DNA of 64,000 bases from contig JAETXT010000001.1 in the NCBI GenBank assembly GCA_019188255.1, positions 5,084,001 through 5,148,000 on the forward strand. Direction: 5' to 3'. Positions 33,077 to 43,322 of this stretch are shown here, piece after piece. This stretch comes from Verticillium longisporum (lineage: Eukaryota; Ascomycota; Sordariomycetes; Glomerellales; Plectosphaerellaceae). The stretch's first letter is position 1, and every line of letters begins with the position of its first letter. The notes below the pieces were generated by a model that had not been told where the DNA came from, searched no databases, and worked only from the letters and a program-made list of their open reading frames with translations. A program made the position numbers and the translations under genes.

Positions 33077-33940
33077 ATGGCAACCGTGCACGCCCAAAGC
33101 CAGTCGCCCTTCTTTCGACTACCAGGAGAGATCCGCGAGCAAATTCAGAGGTTATGCATCATGTGCCGCGACGACATTGACTTTGAAAATCTGAGCCCGA
33201 CAGAATATCCCGAAGTCCTCTTCAGATCATCGTCCCATGAGACGCCCTCTCTGCCTGCGGTCATGTCCACCTGCAAGAAGATGCACTCGGAAATGAGTCC
33301 CTTCGCATTTACCGAACTGGTTGTGCACGAGCAACACCATCTCAATTCGCGCATCAGCCTCATATGCCATGGGCATCTACGATGGGAGCGCATCCTCCGC
33401 ATCTCACTCATCGTTGGGAACGCACACCGCGACATGGTCTCGCCTCTGTGGAGCAGATTCCTGGGCAATATCCTAAAGCGCAGCTGCAACATCGAGCATC
33501 TCGATCTGGAGTTCAACAAGAATGAATTTCGTCAAGAACTCGAGGAAGCTAGACTGATCGAGGAGCGGGTGCGACGAGATGGCAGTTCAAATGACGAAAT
33601 CGCGGAACTTACTTCCGAGGCTTACTCACAGCCGTCTTGGCTGGAGGGCATTTCTCGACAACCTAGCTTGAGAAGAGTTTTCTTCGAAGGGGCTGTTCCG
33701 ACTGTCTGGTTGGAGAAGCTTTGTCTGCTGTCCGCTGGACGGATCCGCGTCTTCACTGATGGAGTCCGCTTCCGAGAGGCAGAGAAGCCTAGGGCCAGAA
33801 CTCTCAACGACGAAGCTGGTGACTTCATGCCAGAAAGGAGCAATCTGCACTCTGCAAACACTGTAGAAGGCCCAGAACACTTAGTGTCTACAAGGACCGG
33901 ATTCCAGTTATTGGTTGAGCCTGCGGTTAGATTTGACTGA
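33077..33940 (+). CDS. DUF7730/F-box-like conserved fungal protein
   Basis: A single open frame of 287 aa. The N terminus has SPFFRLPGEIREQIQRLC, the leading motif of fungal DUF7730/F-box-like proteins. The core (LPAVMSTCKKMHSEMSPFAF, then WERILRISLIVGNAHRDMV) matches the usual pattern of a conserved Cys/Lys helix and a beta strand followed by helices. The C-terminal part after about residue 240 has weaker character and ends at RFD. An open frame with coding-like composition at about 33984-34214 (ILDELCIWKQPSAWLKLVFD) could be a downstream exon or a shifted continuation, but I could not define a splice pair. The true C terminus is therefore uncertain. The function is unknown. Confidence 0.62.
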   Translation: MATVHAQSQSPFFRLPGEIREQIQRLCIMCRDDIDFENLSPTEYPEVLFRSSSHETPSLPAVMSTCKKMHSEMSPFAFTELVVHEQHHLNSRISLICHGHLRWERILRISLIVGNAHRDMVSPLWSRFLGNILKRSCNIEHLDLEFNKNEFRQELEEARLIEERVRRDGSSNDEIAELTSEAYSQPSWLEGISRQPSLRRVFFEGAVPTVWLEKLCLLSAGRIRVFTDGVRFREAEKPRARTLNDEAGDFMPERSNLHSANTVEGPEHLVSTRTGFQLLVEPAVRFD

Positions 33941-33983
33941 TCGGATCGTCACGGCGAACCAGTCCGCCTAGTGAGTCTGCGAC

Positions 33984-34214
33984 TTGAGAAATATCCTGGA
34001 TGAGCTTTGCATCTGGAAACAGCCTTCAGCATGGCTCAAGTTGGTCTTTGACAACGCAGAATTGAACTACGATGAAGTTGATAAGCGCATGTACGATTCG
34101 AAAACTCTCCTACGCACTTTGAAGCCATTCTGGCTTGAGGAAAAGCCACTTTGTGAGCTTCGCGCCACTTACAGTAAACTCGCCATGGTCTCCGAAACAA
34201 AACAAAAGACCTGA
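33984..34214 (+). pseudogene. Possible 3' exon or shifted tail of the preceding gene
   Basis: About 76 codons are open with protein-like composition (WKQPSAWLKLVFDNAELNYD, then KTLLRTLKPFWLEEKPLCE), but there is no ATG at the head. It follows the stop of the DUF7730-like frame by 44 bp. It may be the true C-terminal exon or a remnant left after a frameshift. Confidence 0.3.
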
Positions 34215-34396
34215 GGAGCCGGGAAGTGGATATAGACTGTGGGAAAGAATACTTGCTCTATAATGTATTGATACTGGCTCATTTTGGCCCTTCTAGTTTC
34301 AAGTTATCGGAATGCGCTTTATTCACTTCAGTCGCGTTCTGCGGTTTTTATCTAAGTAAATAAGTCAGTTACTTAGATCCATCTCATTTCCAACTA

Positions 34397-35544
34397 TCAA
34401 ACAGACGTGTTAGTGGCAGTATGCTTCACAAATTGGTCAATAGCATCCGCGAGTGCAACGGGTTGACTCAGGAACGGCGAGTGGCTAGTGTTCAGGTTGA
34501 TAGTGAACGATCCGGCCGGGAACTGGGATACCATGCCCCTTTGAGCCTGTTGACAGCGAGTCAATAAAGGAGCGGGCTAGAGGCACAATTAAGGTTAACA
34601 TACCTCAACAGCAATGGCCTGGCTTTTCTCTGTAACGGTGTATCCAACTTGAAGTCTTTGACTCGTCTCGAAAGCTGATTTGTCCTGAACCGTCTTCAGC
34701 GGCTGGAGCTTAAGACGAGAGGCGCAAGTAGCTGCAGCAGGTTCGACATCTGCGTAAAATATTGCTCAAAGGCGCAGAGGTGATGTCAGGCGACCCTGCG
34801 GAGCCGCCATACAGGGGGTCGGTCAGGGGCTAGGGGCTACGAGAAATGTATATATATATAGGCTGCGGAGGGCCCTCCAAGCTGTGGAGGGCCAAAGTTC
34901 AGATGTATTTCGACCCCCTACCCATATTCTATCACCTGCGGACCACGTATGGAAGACCTCTTCACTCTGTTCTACCCAACGCTCTGACAGGTGATGGGAA
35001 GCCATCCTAACATTGCCCGCGTTAGAGTCATCGAAAGCAGCAGCCGTGGGATCGAATACCGGAGAGACTACACTTACAGCAATGTTCTACCAGTCAGGAT
35101 AGCCGCCGCCAACATCATCTTCGAGGCGCATTCCAGCAGATATGGCGAACGAGGCCAAGCACGCGAATACTACCACGCCTCCATTGTTTCCCTCTGCAGC
35201 CGTGTCCGTGACAGTGAGGACTTGACAGCATTAGAGGACGGTACGCCTCCATACAAGTGTGCGACCACAACGACCTCGTTTCCACGCTCGATGAGCCCCT
35301 CAAGCTCGGTGCGGATGCTTGCTGCGTCCTCACACATGCCCCCATCGGAGTCGAGATTGGCGAGCGAGGCCAGTGTCGTTGCCGAGGCTGGGTATCCGTG
35401 ACTCTCCAGGTTCTTGCGGACCGTATCAAAAGCCCACGGGCCGTGCCAAGCGCCGGGAATGAAGACGATGGTCGGCAGACGGAACTCCTTCACTGGATGG
35501 GCCATGGCTGCGTGCGACAGGGCGAGGAAAGAGAAACCCCGCAT
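34397..35544 (-). pseudogene. Decayed alpha/beta hydrolase
   Basis: The 5' part (from ATG 35544) reads as a typical fungal alpha/beta hydrolase: LPTIVFIPGAWHGPWAFD, then a strand and elbow. The nucleophile elbow normally reads HSYGG, but here it is His-Leu-Tyr-Gly-Gly: the Ser codon is TTG at 35254-35256. About 60 bp later the frame shifts, and homology continues in another frame (GGVVVFACLASFAISAGMRL) to an in-frame TAG at 35097-35099. The next 300 bp cannot be matched. The C-terminal end is clear at about 34755-34397, with a 57-58-nt intron near 34551-34607, the catalytic-His context NTSHSPFLSQP, and a TGA at 34397. Loss of the nucleophile, a frameshift, a stop and a disrupted middle together make this a non-functional copy. 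Confidence 0.8.
34847..34890. repeat. TATATATATA tract and GAGGGCC inverted repeat
   Basis: A short TA run is followed by GGAGGGCCCTCCAAGCTGTGGAGGGCC, which can form a hairpin. It lies inside the unmatched middle of the decayed hydrolase and could mark the edge of an inserted sequence. Confidence 0.6.
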
Positions 35545-36948
35545 TTTGGAATGTACGTTGGAGGTGCGTTGGCTGACTTTGGAGTGATGAGCTATGTCCG
35601 CGATGCTGGGGGTATGTAGGGTGCTGGGGGATCAAGCTTGACGACCCTGGTCGCGGAAACCGATGCGAGGTTGGATGAGACGGCATGTTAGGACTCGTGC
35701 GAGTCGGTTCGGGTTAAACAAGTCTTTATATCATCTGAAGTTTCACAAACGGTAGGATACAAGGGCTTTGGATGAAAGTTCTGAGAGGGAGCTAGATTGG
35801 CCATCTTTGCCATGGCCCCGAATTCTGCGATTAAGAATCACCCAGCAATTCAATACCAATTCAAGCTACATGGCGAGTTGAGACGGGCCGATGTTTTCAC
35901 TGCTCGAGTACCGAGTGCCGCACAACATGCCCCGAACCTTGTGATACATGGGGCTTGGGTATGACACTCAGGTGCCGATTGTTGAAGAGTGCGAATTGTG
36001 CCGCTTGCGTTGTCTATGATTGCGCAACTAGATAGATGGTCGAATCATGGGGACGCCTTGTCAACTTTCACTGCACACATGTCGATAAAGGATCTTTTTG
36101 GTAGCTATCGATACGCCAACATAGTCATACTGCTGCATATTGTTGTGGATCTGCCAGAGACTTCATCTTGCGCGGTCACGTATAATCAGCGTACCTGCCA
36201 GTTCATGTCCCTGGGGTTGTATCGTTGCTTCGCACGAGCCGTGAGCCTGATAACGCGGCCTTAGTAACGCTTGAAAATTAATACATTATTTTGAGGGCCT
36301 GAGTATTGCTTAAAATTGTTGAGGCAAGCAAGGACTTATGAAGATAGTACACCTGCGAGGTAAATTCCGAGTTAGGTTTGGTAACTGTGAAGGGATTAGT
36401 GTGTCGTAGAATAGGTAGTTGAACGATAAAGCTCTCCGCTTTCACATCCAATGCGGAATATGTCACGTCTAGCCGGCTCGAAGAGAGGCATCAATAGTTC
36501 CTGGAGAACATAGTAGCGTTTGCAGTGTTACGGCTCAGCGGAGCGCATGTTGTCCCGAATACCAACGAACTGAATCGTAGGCTATCGTACCTCCGAGGCT
36601 AAGAAGGCGTGCAACGGCTCCCTTCGTCTCGAAATCGTCCACACCATCACGTTAGCAACCGCAAAGCGGTCGACGCTGCCGTTCTACTGGAGAATCCTCA
36701 GCGCCAGCCAGAGCATCAGGATCCCAATCTGGACGTTGGGCGGGCTCGTCCTGGTCTGGGCGTCGCCGTCGTGGACGCGAGCTCGCCGGCCTGCCGAGGG
36801 GAGCATACTCGTCACGAAAACATCAAGCTCGAGAGCTGGTCAAGAGCGTGTTGACGGACCATGGCTGTATGCATCATAACCATGAGATGTATGCATTATC
36901 ATTACACTACGTAAGGAACCCGAAAACAACGACAAACGCCTCGCCCAT
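35545..36948. other. AT-richer intergenic region with a membrane-protein relic
   Basis: 1.4 kb with no intact gene. The left part was presumably the promoter of the decayed hydrolase. The region 35960-36600 is AT-rich. A Pth11-like relic is described separately at 36607-36858. Confidence 0.5.
36607..36858 (+). pseudogene. Relic of a Pth11/SAT4-like rhodopsin-fold membrane protein
   Basis: In one plus-strand frame, from about 36607, the sequence reads LEIVHTITLATAKRSTLPFY, then WRILSASQSIRIPIWTLGGL and VLVWA. The pattern of a TM helix, (L/F)YWRIL, (S)xSIRIPIW and a Gly-Gly-start helix is typical of one segment of fungal rhodopsin-domain (SAT4/Pth11-like) proteins. Nothing upstream or downstream continues the domain and no start is present. 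It is a short fragment of a once larger gene, or a gene conversion or transposition remnant. Confidence 0.45.
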
Positions 36949-38634
36949 TCACGTTCGGGACGACGCAACCTCGCGAAAGACGGGATACTCATCCCCAGCC
37001 TCCACGTGAATGAGCCCAAACGTCACAAAACTCTCGGCGACCTCGGGCTCGAGCGCCACGAACGCGAGCGCCGCGTTCTTCTGCCGCGTGCTGACGCGGA
37101 AGCTGCCGGCGGGCAGATGCACGACCTTGTCGCTCGCCGCGACCGTCACCCTGTTGCGGATGAGGGCCTCGTACGGCTCGGCCTCGAAGTGGGACGAAGT
37201 GACGTTGAAGGCCTCGACGGTGCCGGCGTACGCGTAGGCGAGCGTCTCGATGTCGACGCCCTGGAGCGCGAGGCGGTCGGCAATGTCTGCGCGGTTGCGC
37301 GGGATAAGGTAGGCCTCCGGGCGGGAGCGGGTCTGGTTCGCGGTCGCCGGGGACGAGGAGAGGAACTCGATGGGGACGTCGACGATGGACCCGTTACGCG
37401 TATCGACGAGGGCGAAGGTGCGGTTCGTGCTCTCTTGGTAGTCGGACAGGACGATATCGGCGTTGCTGTGGATAAAGTCGTCGATGCTGTCTTGAAGGGT
37501 CGCGAGCACGTCATGGACATTGTCGCGTGCAATGTCGAGGAGTGCTTCTAGCATGGTCAGCGAGCTGGCGGTGCGACGTTGGAAGTGCTGGTCCGCCAGC
37601 CGGATACCGCGCGCCTCGCACAGAATAGCGACGGCCTGCGTCAGGCCGTAGGCGTTTCGGCCGCTGGTGGGACTGGTGACGGCCTCCTCGAAGACGATGG
37701 GCGATCCGACTGTCTCGTTTACGGGACCTGTGACATACGGGTTGACCCGGAATCCCGCAGCCTCCAGTCGCTCGGCAGCGCCCGCGGAGAACAGATCTTC
37801 GGTCAGATTGCGAATAGCGGCATGTGTGTTCAAGTTGCGACCCGAACCGATGAGGACGTCTGAACTGTGTCGGTAGACTCCGCCGAAAACGTTGGATGCA
37901 GTGTACTCGTGCATATCAATCACGACATGAGCATTGAATCTGGAGACGAATCTCTTGATGTCGCGCGACTGCTGCCGCACAAGCTTGGTGTGTTCTCGAT
38001 TGGGGTCAATATTGGTGGCCAGCTCGCGCTGGAAGTACGCGACGCCATCGGGGTTGTATCGTGGCAGCACGAGAATATCGAGACGCTCCAGAAGATGTGA
38101 GGCCCACGTCTGGTTCGCATCCAGCTTGCCGAGAAGCGCAAGGATGCCTTGGTCACCGGCAGGCTCATTGCCGTGGATGGCGCCCTGGATGTACACGCGT
38201 AATTTGTCCGATGAGTTGGCGGCCGACGCATCCTTCGACGTGGACAGGAAGACGTGGGGAAAGGTACGGCCTTCTTCTGACAGGAACGGGACAACTTGGT
38301 AGTTCATCCAGGAATTGTGCAGAGTGAGGTTGCGAATGAAGAAGTCTACAGATGTTAGCCAGGATGGCAGATCAAGCTGGCGACCAGAACGCCTACCAAG
38401 CGTGGCATCACTTGTCGGTCCTGCTGTGCCATTGGCGAAGCCGTCAGGGATGGTCTCAGGGTTGAGGAAGGCTGGCGAGAGGAGCTCCACGTCGACGTCC
38501 CCAAAGTTTTTCGAAACGGCGTCATTGTCCTTCTGAACGGGCGCATGGTTCCAGCCAAGCTGGTACTCAGCTGAAGCACCCTCGAGGCAGAATAGTAGGG
38601 CCTGAAGGCCAAAATGGGACATGGCAGAGCGCAT
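36949..38634 (-). CDS. Secreted M14 zinc carboxypeptidase
   Basis: Predicted zinc carboxypeptidase removing C-terminal residues. The ATG at 38634 is chosen because it starts a signal-peptide-like stretch (MRSAMSHFGLQALLFCLEGA); the frame is open further upstream. A 51-nt in-frame intron is likely at 38346-38396 (GTAGGC donor, GCTAACA branch, CTGTAG acceptor). Removing it joins TSDATL to DFFIRNLTLHNSW and gives 544 aa. The zinc ligands are visible as H137 and E140 (AIHGNEPAGDQ) and H225 (VIDMHEYTAS). The likely catalytic Glu is E323 (AILCEARGIRL). Several N-glycosylation sites (Asn-x-Ser/Thr) fit secretion. The C-terminal 200 residues form an additional domain as in other fungal members. It probably works outside the cell in protein breakdown. 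Confidence 0.85.
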   Translation of the reverse strand: MRSAMSHFGLQALLFCLEGASAEYQLGWNHAPVQKDNDAVSKNFGDVDVELLSPAFLNPETIPDGFANGTAGPTSDATLGRRSGRQLDLPSWLTSVDFFIRNLTLHNSWMNYQVVPFLSEEGRTFPHVFLSTSKDASAANSSDKLRVYIQGAIHGNEPAGDQGILALLGKLDANQTWASHLLERLDILVLPRYNPDGVAYFQRELATNIDPNREHTKLVRQQSRDIKRFVSRFNAHVVIDMHEYTASNVFGGVYRHSSDVLIGSGRNLNTHAAIRNLTEDLFSAGAAERLEAAGFRVNPYVTGPVNETVGSPIVFEEAVTSPTSGRNAYGLTQAVAILCEARGIRLADQHFQRRTASSLTMLEALLDIARDNVHDVLATLQDSIDDFIHSNADIVLSDYQESTNRTFALVDTRNGSIVDVPIEFLSSSPATANQTRSRPEAYLIPRNRADIADRLALQGVDIETLAYAYAGTVEAFNVTSSHFEAEPYEALIRNRVTVAASDKVVHLPAGSFRVSTRQKNAALAFVALEPEVAESFVTFGLIHVEAGDEYPVFREVASSRT

Positions 38635-39646
38635 GATGGGGTCGACGGCGGAAGCTCTAGAAATTCTGGAGAGGCGAGAACCAGTTGCCAACAACAACGG
38701 CTGCCATGGTTCCTGCAGTCGAGACGCCTTTATACTCGTCACGAGTCTGATACGTCTCCTGCAAAGGCGCCTCACAACCGAGGGATGAGTGCCGCCCGAC
38801 GAGGCCGTCATCCTACCTCCTCCGGTCAGATCGACACGATCGAACCTCTTTACAGCACCGCGTCATCTTCAGGCCTCAGCAGCCAAGATCCCGACTTTGC
38901 GCGAAGACATGCGTCCAACGGAAAGACATGCGTCAAGGCAAGACACGCAGACCTAGGAACAAGGGCTGGCAGACGACGGCACAAAGGCCACAGCGGCGAT
39001 CACAGTCTCAGACACGCGAAAAGGCGAGCGGCCTAAACCTCTCTTCGACAGGTAAGACAGGCGACACGCGCTGGTGCTGACCGTCGAAACGACTGCCGGA
39101 CGAACCGTGACATTGGGTGGTCATGAGTGCGGGGTGATGCGACGAGGCGGAGCGGCCGACTGGTCAATTTGCGGAGGGAAAGACGGCAGGGCGGGGTGAT
39201 GTCCGATGTGTGTAAAACTAGGTTGTGCTCATCACTGCCCATCCTGCTACAAACTGCCGGGCCCAATGCGTGTCCACCGGCGGCGGGTTCCCGATGCGGC
39301 CAAGAGCCGAGGCCGGGAGACGCGAGAGTGTTACATCACCGCGCATGGCAGGCAAAGTGATCGGCGGGTGCGGTGAGTGGCTCGCTGTCATTCGGTCTCG
39401 AGTCAGGACGCCGGTCTCGTGTCAGGACGCCGGTCTCGTGTCAACTCGCCGGGCGGACAATAGTGTCTCACCCGCACATGTGGGCTGTTGAATCTGTTAG
39501 GCCCGACACGGGGATCTCACGGCGATCTCTTGATGGTTGGGACGGTTGTGGTTTGGTCTCATTCTTATTCGGGTATGCAGCCCTTCTTCTTTGGGCCTGG
39601 TATCACTCTTTTCAGTTCATGCTTCACATGTCTCATCCATCCTTCC
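38635..39646. other. Intergenic region with GTCTCGTGTCAGGACGCCG repeat
   Basis: 1.0 kb without a supported gene, between a gene start and the 3' end of the reductase. 39395-39450 has a three-copy repeat (separate entry). Confidence 0.5.
39394..39452 (+). repeat. Three-copy tandem repeat, GTCTCGTGTCAGGACGCCG
   Basis: Two near-perfect copies of CGGTCTCG(A/T)GTCAGGACGC and a third diverged copy (GTCTCGTGTCAACTCGCCG) lie head to tail. Confidence 0.75.
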
Positions 39647-40833
39647 TCAGAGCTTGGCCTGCGCCGGGTTCTTGATCTCGACAATCATCTTGCCCGTGTT
39701 AATACCGTTGTACAGGTCCACGAGGGCCTGCTCGGCGACCTGGAGGCCGCCCTGCACGATCGTGTCCTTGCGCTTGATCTTGCCCTCGTCGAGCCACTGG
39801 GCGAGGTCCTTGCGCGCCGGGGGAACTCCTTGGCGAAGTCGAGGATGATGAAGCCCTGCATCTTGATGCGCATGGTGATGATCTGCGTGTAGTTCTGCAC
39901 ATTGTCAGTACGCGACGACGCCGTAGGAGCGAGGCTTGCGCCACAAAGTGCGGTGAGACACGACGTACCCTGGGGCCGGCTGGCGTAGCTGTGTTGTACT
40001 GGCTGATGGCGCCGCAGATGACGAAGCGGGCGTGCTCCTTGGCGCGGTCGAGGGCGGCCTCGAGGACGGCACCGCCAACATTGTCAAAGTAGACGTCGAC
40101 AAAGTTGGGAGTGGCCTCCTTGAACTTCTTGCGGAAATCAGGGTCCTTGTAGTTGATGGCGACGTCGAAGCCGAGGTCGTCAGTCAACCACTTGCACTTG
40201 TCGTCGGAGCCGGCAATGCCAATGACGCGGGCGCCGCGAATCTTGGCCAGCTGACCGGCAACGCTGCCCGTAGCGCCGGCCGCACCAGAGACGACGACGG
40301 TCTCGCCGGCCTTGGGCTCACCAATATGGAGCATGCCAAAGTAGGCCGTCAGGCCGGTGGTGCCGAGGACAGAGAGGTAGTCGGTGGGGTGGGAGATGGG
40401 CGGGTAGGCAGCGGCGGGCTGGATGGCGGCGGGCGGCAGAATGGCGTGCTCAGCCCAGCCAGCGTAGGTCGGGATGATATCGCCAGCGGCGGCCTTGTCA
40501 GACTTGGAGGCGAGAATACGAGAGACGGCGGCTCCACGCATCGTCTCGCCAATCTGAACAGGGGGCAGGTAAGAACGCTTGTCTGCGGGGAACAAGCGTG
40601 TCAGCGTCTTGGAGGAGCATCAAGTCAGAGGTTGGAGCCATGACGACAAACGCACCGTTCAACCAGCCACGCATGGCGGGGTCGAGACTGAGGTAGAGGT
40701 TCTCGACGAGGACCTCGCCATCCTTGAGATCCTGCTCGCGGGGGATGGGCTGCTTCTCCGTCTTGAAGGTCTGGCCGGGGATGATTTCAGCCTTGGGCCT
40801 CTCGGCGAGGACGACACGCAGGCTCTCAGACAT
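39647..40833 (-). CDS. MDR-superfamily NADP-dependent reductase (prostaglandin/alkenal reductase-like), apparent frameshift
   Basis: Zinc-free medium-chain reductase, probably reducing a C=C bond of an enone with NADPH. Exons are 40833-40656, 40582-39969 and 39894 onward, with introns of 73 and 74 nt and matching phases. The N-terminal part (ENLYLSLDPAMRGWLN) and VVVSGAAGATGSVAGQLAKI, the Rossmann motif, are clear. VDVYFDNVGG and RNYTQIITMRIKMQGFIILD are also typical. In the last exon the frame breaks at a run of five Gs (39819-39823 on the plus strand). As read, the frame ends at 39685 with an Arg-rich nonsense tail. A shift of one base restores the family C terminus (LAQWLDEGKIKRKDTIV, then NGINTGKMIVEIKNP) up to a TGA at 39647. 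It is either a recent pseudogene or a one-base assembly error in a homopolymer. Confidence 0.82.
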
Positions 40834-41935
40834 GGTAGCGGTGATGGTGGGATGGCGAGGTGGTAGACAGGGATGGGTCGTTCGTCTAGTTGTCCAAGGT
40901 GTTGGTCTTGTCGTCCAGATATTGGTCTATGTCCGTCGTGGATCAAACGTCGTGGATCCAGGGCTCAACAGAAAGAGGAAGCAGGCAGTACATAGCTTGT
41001 GCCGAGGAAAGCTTGTCTTAAATATGCTCGGCCGCGTCCCGTCCCCATTCTGCGACGGGGATCGGTGGAGAGGGCGTCGGAGGCGGCATCGCCAACTGTG
41101 TGGTGCCAAACCCAAGACGGTGAAAGCGCCGGGGCGCTAGGGCGTCAAGGGGGCTTGGAGCCGAAACTTCACGCTCGGGGGCTGGGCCGGATGGAGTGGC
41201 ACATCGCGGGGTGACGCCATGCCGAGGCTTGCGGTGAGGCCGAAGGGGCGAAGGGGAAGACGAGGAGGCTACAGTAAGTGGATTGATGGAGGAGGCGAGG
41301 ATATGGTGATGGGAAGAACGAGGAGGGGGATGAAGAGAGGTTGATGAAGATGTTGGAGGCTTACGTGATCAGGCAGCAGCTCATCTTCCAGAAGGGGTAT
41401 TCACAGCAGCGCCCGCCGTCCAGGGGAGCAGATAGCGGGTAGCAGGAGCGAGCAGGGGCAGAGCAGGAGCGAGCAGGGGCAGAGCAGGAGCAGGAGCATT
41501 GGGGGTACCCCAACGGGCCCAGGGTCTGTTGGGGCGATCACCCAATCGGGGCAATAAACCGCCCGAGATCTCATGCTTCAGGGGCCTTGCCCGCTGACAG
41601 GCTCGCGCCAGTGACCCCTCCCCCGCACCGCAGGCCGAGGCCGCGACGTTGGGCGTGATCCTCGGCAGCTGCAGATGTTCTCCAGGCTTTTTATTCTTTC
41701 AATTTGTACAGTGAACGAAAGAAAAAAAAAGTATCAAGATGAGAAAAAATAGAGGGGAGCACCGGAAACAAGTCTGCGAATTGACCATGCTACTAGTGTA
41801 GAGTATATGCCATGACGCACAGCAAGCGTCATGGCGTGTAGCTGTCAAGGCCTCCCCATCTAGCGAGACATCTCGAACAAACATTTCCTCCGTCTCAATC
41901 GACAGTCCCCCGTTCCAACAGTCCCGTACTGCCTC
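40834..41935. other. Intergenic region with GAGCAGGGGCA repeats
   Basis: 1.1 kb without a supported gene, upstream of the reductase start and downstream of the DUF1275 gene. It contains a purine-rich part at 41215-41350 and a repeat at about 41440-41500. Confidence 0.5.
41438..41501 (+). repeat. (AGCAGGAGCG)/(AGCAGGGGCAG) tandem repeat
   Basis: Six or so copies of an AGCAGG(A/G)GC core, alternating with GAGC and AGAGC spacers, in about 60 bp. Confidence 0.75.
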
Positions 41936-42724
41936 CTACTCGGCCGGCCAGACGAGCCACGCCCCCACGAGCACAAGCTTGAGCACCGCCGCCGCCCACA
42001 GCGCCCCAGCAATGCCAATCTCGCTCCCGGCAAACAGCCCGCCAGCGACGGCCCCCCCGAGCAGCAGCAGCGGCGCCGCAACGCGCCTGTTCCTCTCGCC
42101 GTTGTCGGCGCCAAACAGGCGCGCGTCGCCAAAGAGGTCGGTGTAGATGCTCGTCAGGACGACGCTCGTCAGGGCGTTGCGCTCGAGGGCGCGGCTCGTG
42201 ACGGCCTGGCCGCAGCTCTGGAAGGCGACGAGCGCAATGGGCGCCAGCACGTCCCACGACAGGTCGTCGGCCGGCCGCCGCCGCCGCCGCGGGCCGAGCG
42301 AGATGATGAGGCTGGCCGCCAGAAGCAGGGCCAGCTGGGCAGCGAAGGAGGCGGCGAGGACCCAGCGGCGGCGGGCCGGGAAGGCGCGGTGGAAGCGCGA
42401 GAAGACGAGGGAGCCGAGGCAGAAGGCGGCGAGGGAGACGGACGACTTGATCCAGCGCGTCGACTCGCGCGGCGCTGCGAGGCCGAGGCCGATGTAGATG
42501 GTGTTGCCTGTCTGCATCGACACGAAGGAGCCCCAGATCTGGTTGGACGCGCTGTCGAGGAGGCCCGTGATGATGTAGCAGGCGAGGAGGACGAGGTCGG
42601 TGTGCTTGCGGCTGACGGAGGTGGTCAGATGGGTCTTGAGGCGCGAGGCCGTGGTCGAGGCAGCGGTGTCGGCGTCGGCATCGCGAGAGGTGCCCAGCAG
42701 AGGCTGCTGTTCGGGGTTGGGCAT
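41936..42724 (-). CDS. DUF1275 (YoaK-like) multispan membrane protein
   Basis: A single exon of 262 aa. The ATG at 42724 is chosen because it starts a short hydrophilic head (MPNPEQQPLLGTSRDADAD) typical of fungal members; the frame is open to 42874. The family signature DSASNQIWGSFVSMQTGNTI lies at about residues 58-77, and six membrane spans can be drawn. A stretch of Arg (GPRRRRRPADD) separates spans 4 and 5, and SIYTDLFGDARLF sits between the later spans. DUF1275 proteins are membrane proteins of unknown transport role. The antisense frames across this GC-rich gene are not genes. Confidence 0.83.
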   Translation of the reverse strand: MPNPEQQPLLGTSRDADADTAASTTASRLKTHLTTSVSRKHTDLVLLACYIITGLLDSASNQIWGSFVSMQTGNTIYIGLGLAAPRESTRWIKSSVSLAAFCLGSLVFSRFHRAFPARRRWVLAASFAAQLALLLAASLIISLGPRRRRRPADDLSWDVLAPIALVAFQSCGQAVTSRALERNALTSVVLTSIYTDLFGDARLFGADNGERNRRVAAPLLLLGGAVAGGLFAGSEIGIAGALWAAAVLKLVLVGAWLVWPAE

Positions 42725-43322
42725 GGCGGTTGGAGTCTGCAAAGCGAGCAAAGCGAATGGCAGCTTGAGAGTCTGTTTCCTTGGTCTTTCTCGACCAGCA
42801 ACGACGAGACAGCAGAGAGAAATAGACAAATTCCTCTGGAGGGGATACCCTTTGGCGCCCGGCAAACAAGCCAAGTCGAGTCAGCTTGGCCGACGATGCG
42901 CCGTCTTGGATCGTGCCGCAGCGGGTCGAAGCAGTGCTGGGTAACCATCAAGCTGTGCCAAATGACGTCGTCGTCGCAGTACCACAGGTCAATTGAGCAC
43001 GCTTAGTGGCTCGTCTGCCCAAGACAGCACCCCACCATCCCCCAGGGGGGCTATGACCCCCTGACCGCCTAATCCCTGGGCCGTCCTGGTCCCAGGCCTC
43101 GCTGACATGCACTGACGCTCGCTGGAAACCCTACCAGAGCTCAGACGCGGTGCCCCTGTGCCCCTGCCTGGTCATCTAGCGGGTACGTACTGTTTTCCAT
43201 GGTCAACCCAGATGTCACCACAACCACCGCCTTCGCACCACGCGGCGACAGCGGCCCCGTAAGGTCAAAAACCCCTACACCCCGGGCTACAGGGGCCCCT
43301 AACGCCGGCCCGGCGCCCTGCG
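42725..43322. other. Intergenic region before the broken cupin
   Basis: No intact gene. 42725-43010 is the likely promoter of the DUF1275 gene. 43150-43320 may contain eroded sequence of the cupin's missing N-terminal part, but no frame can be followed. Confidence 0.45.

Noticed and set aside
37006..37551. 181-codon plus-strand frame in the M14 gene region
   Set aside because: An antisense shadow of the carboxypeptidase.
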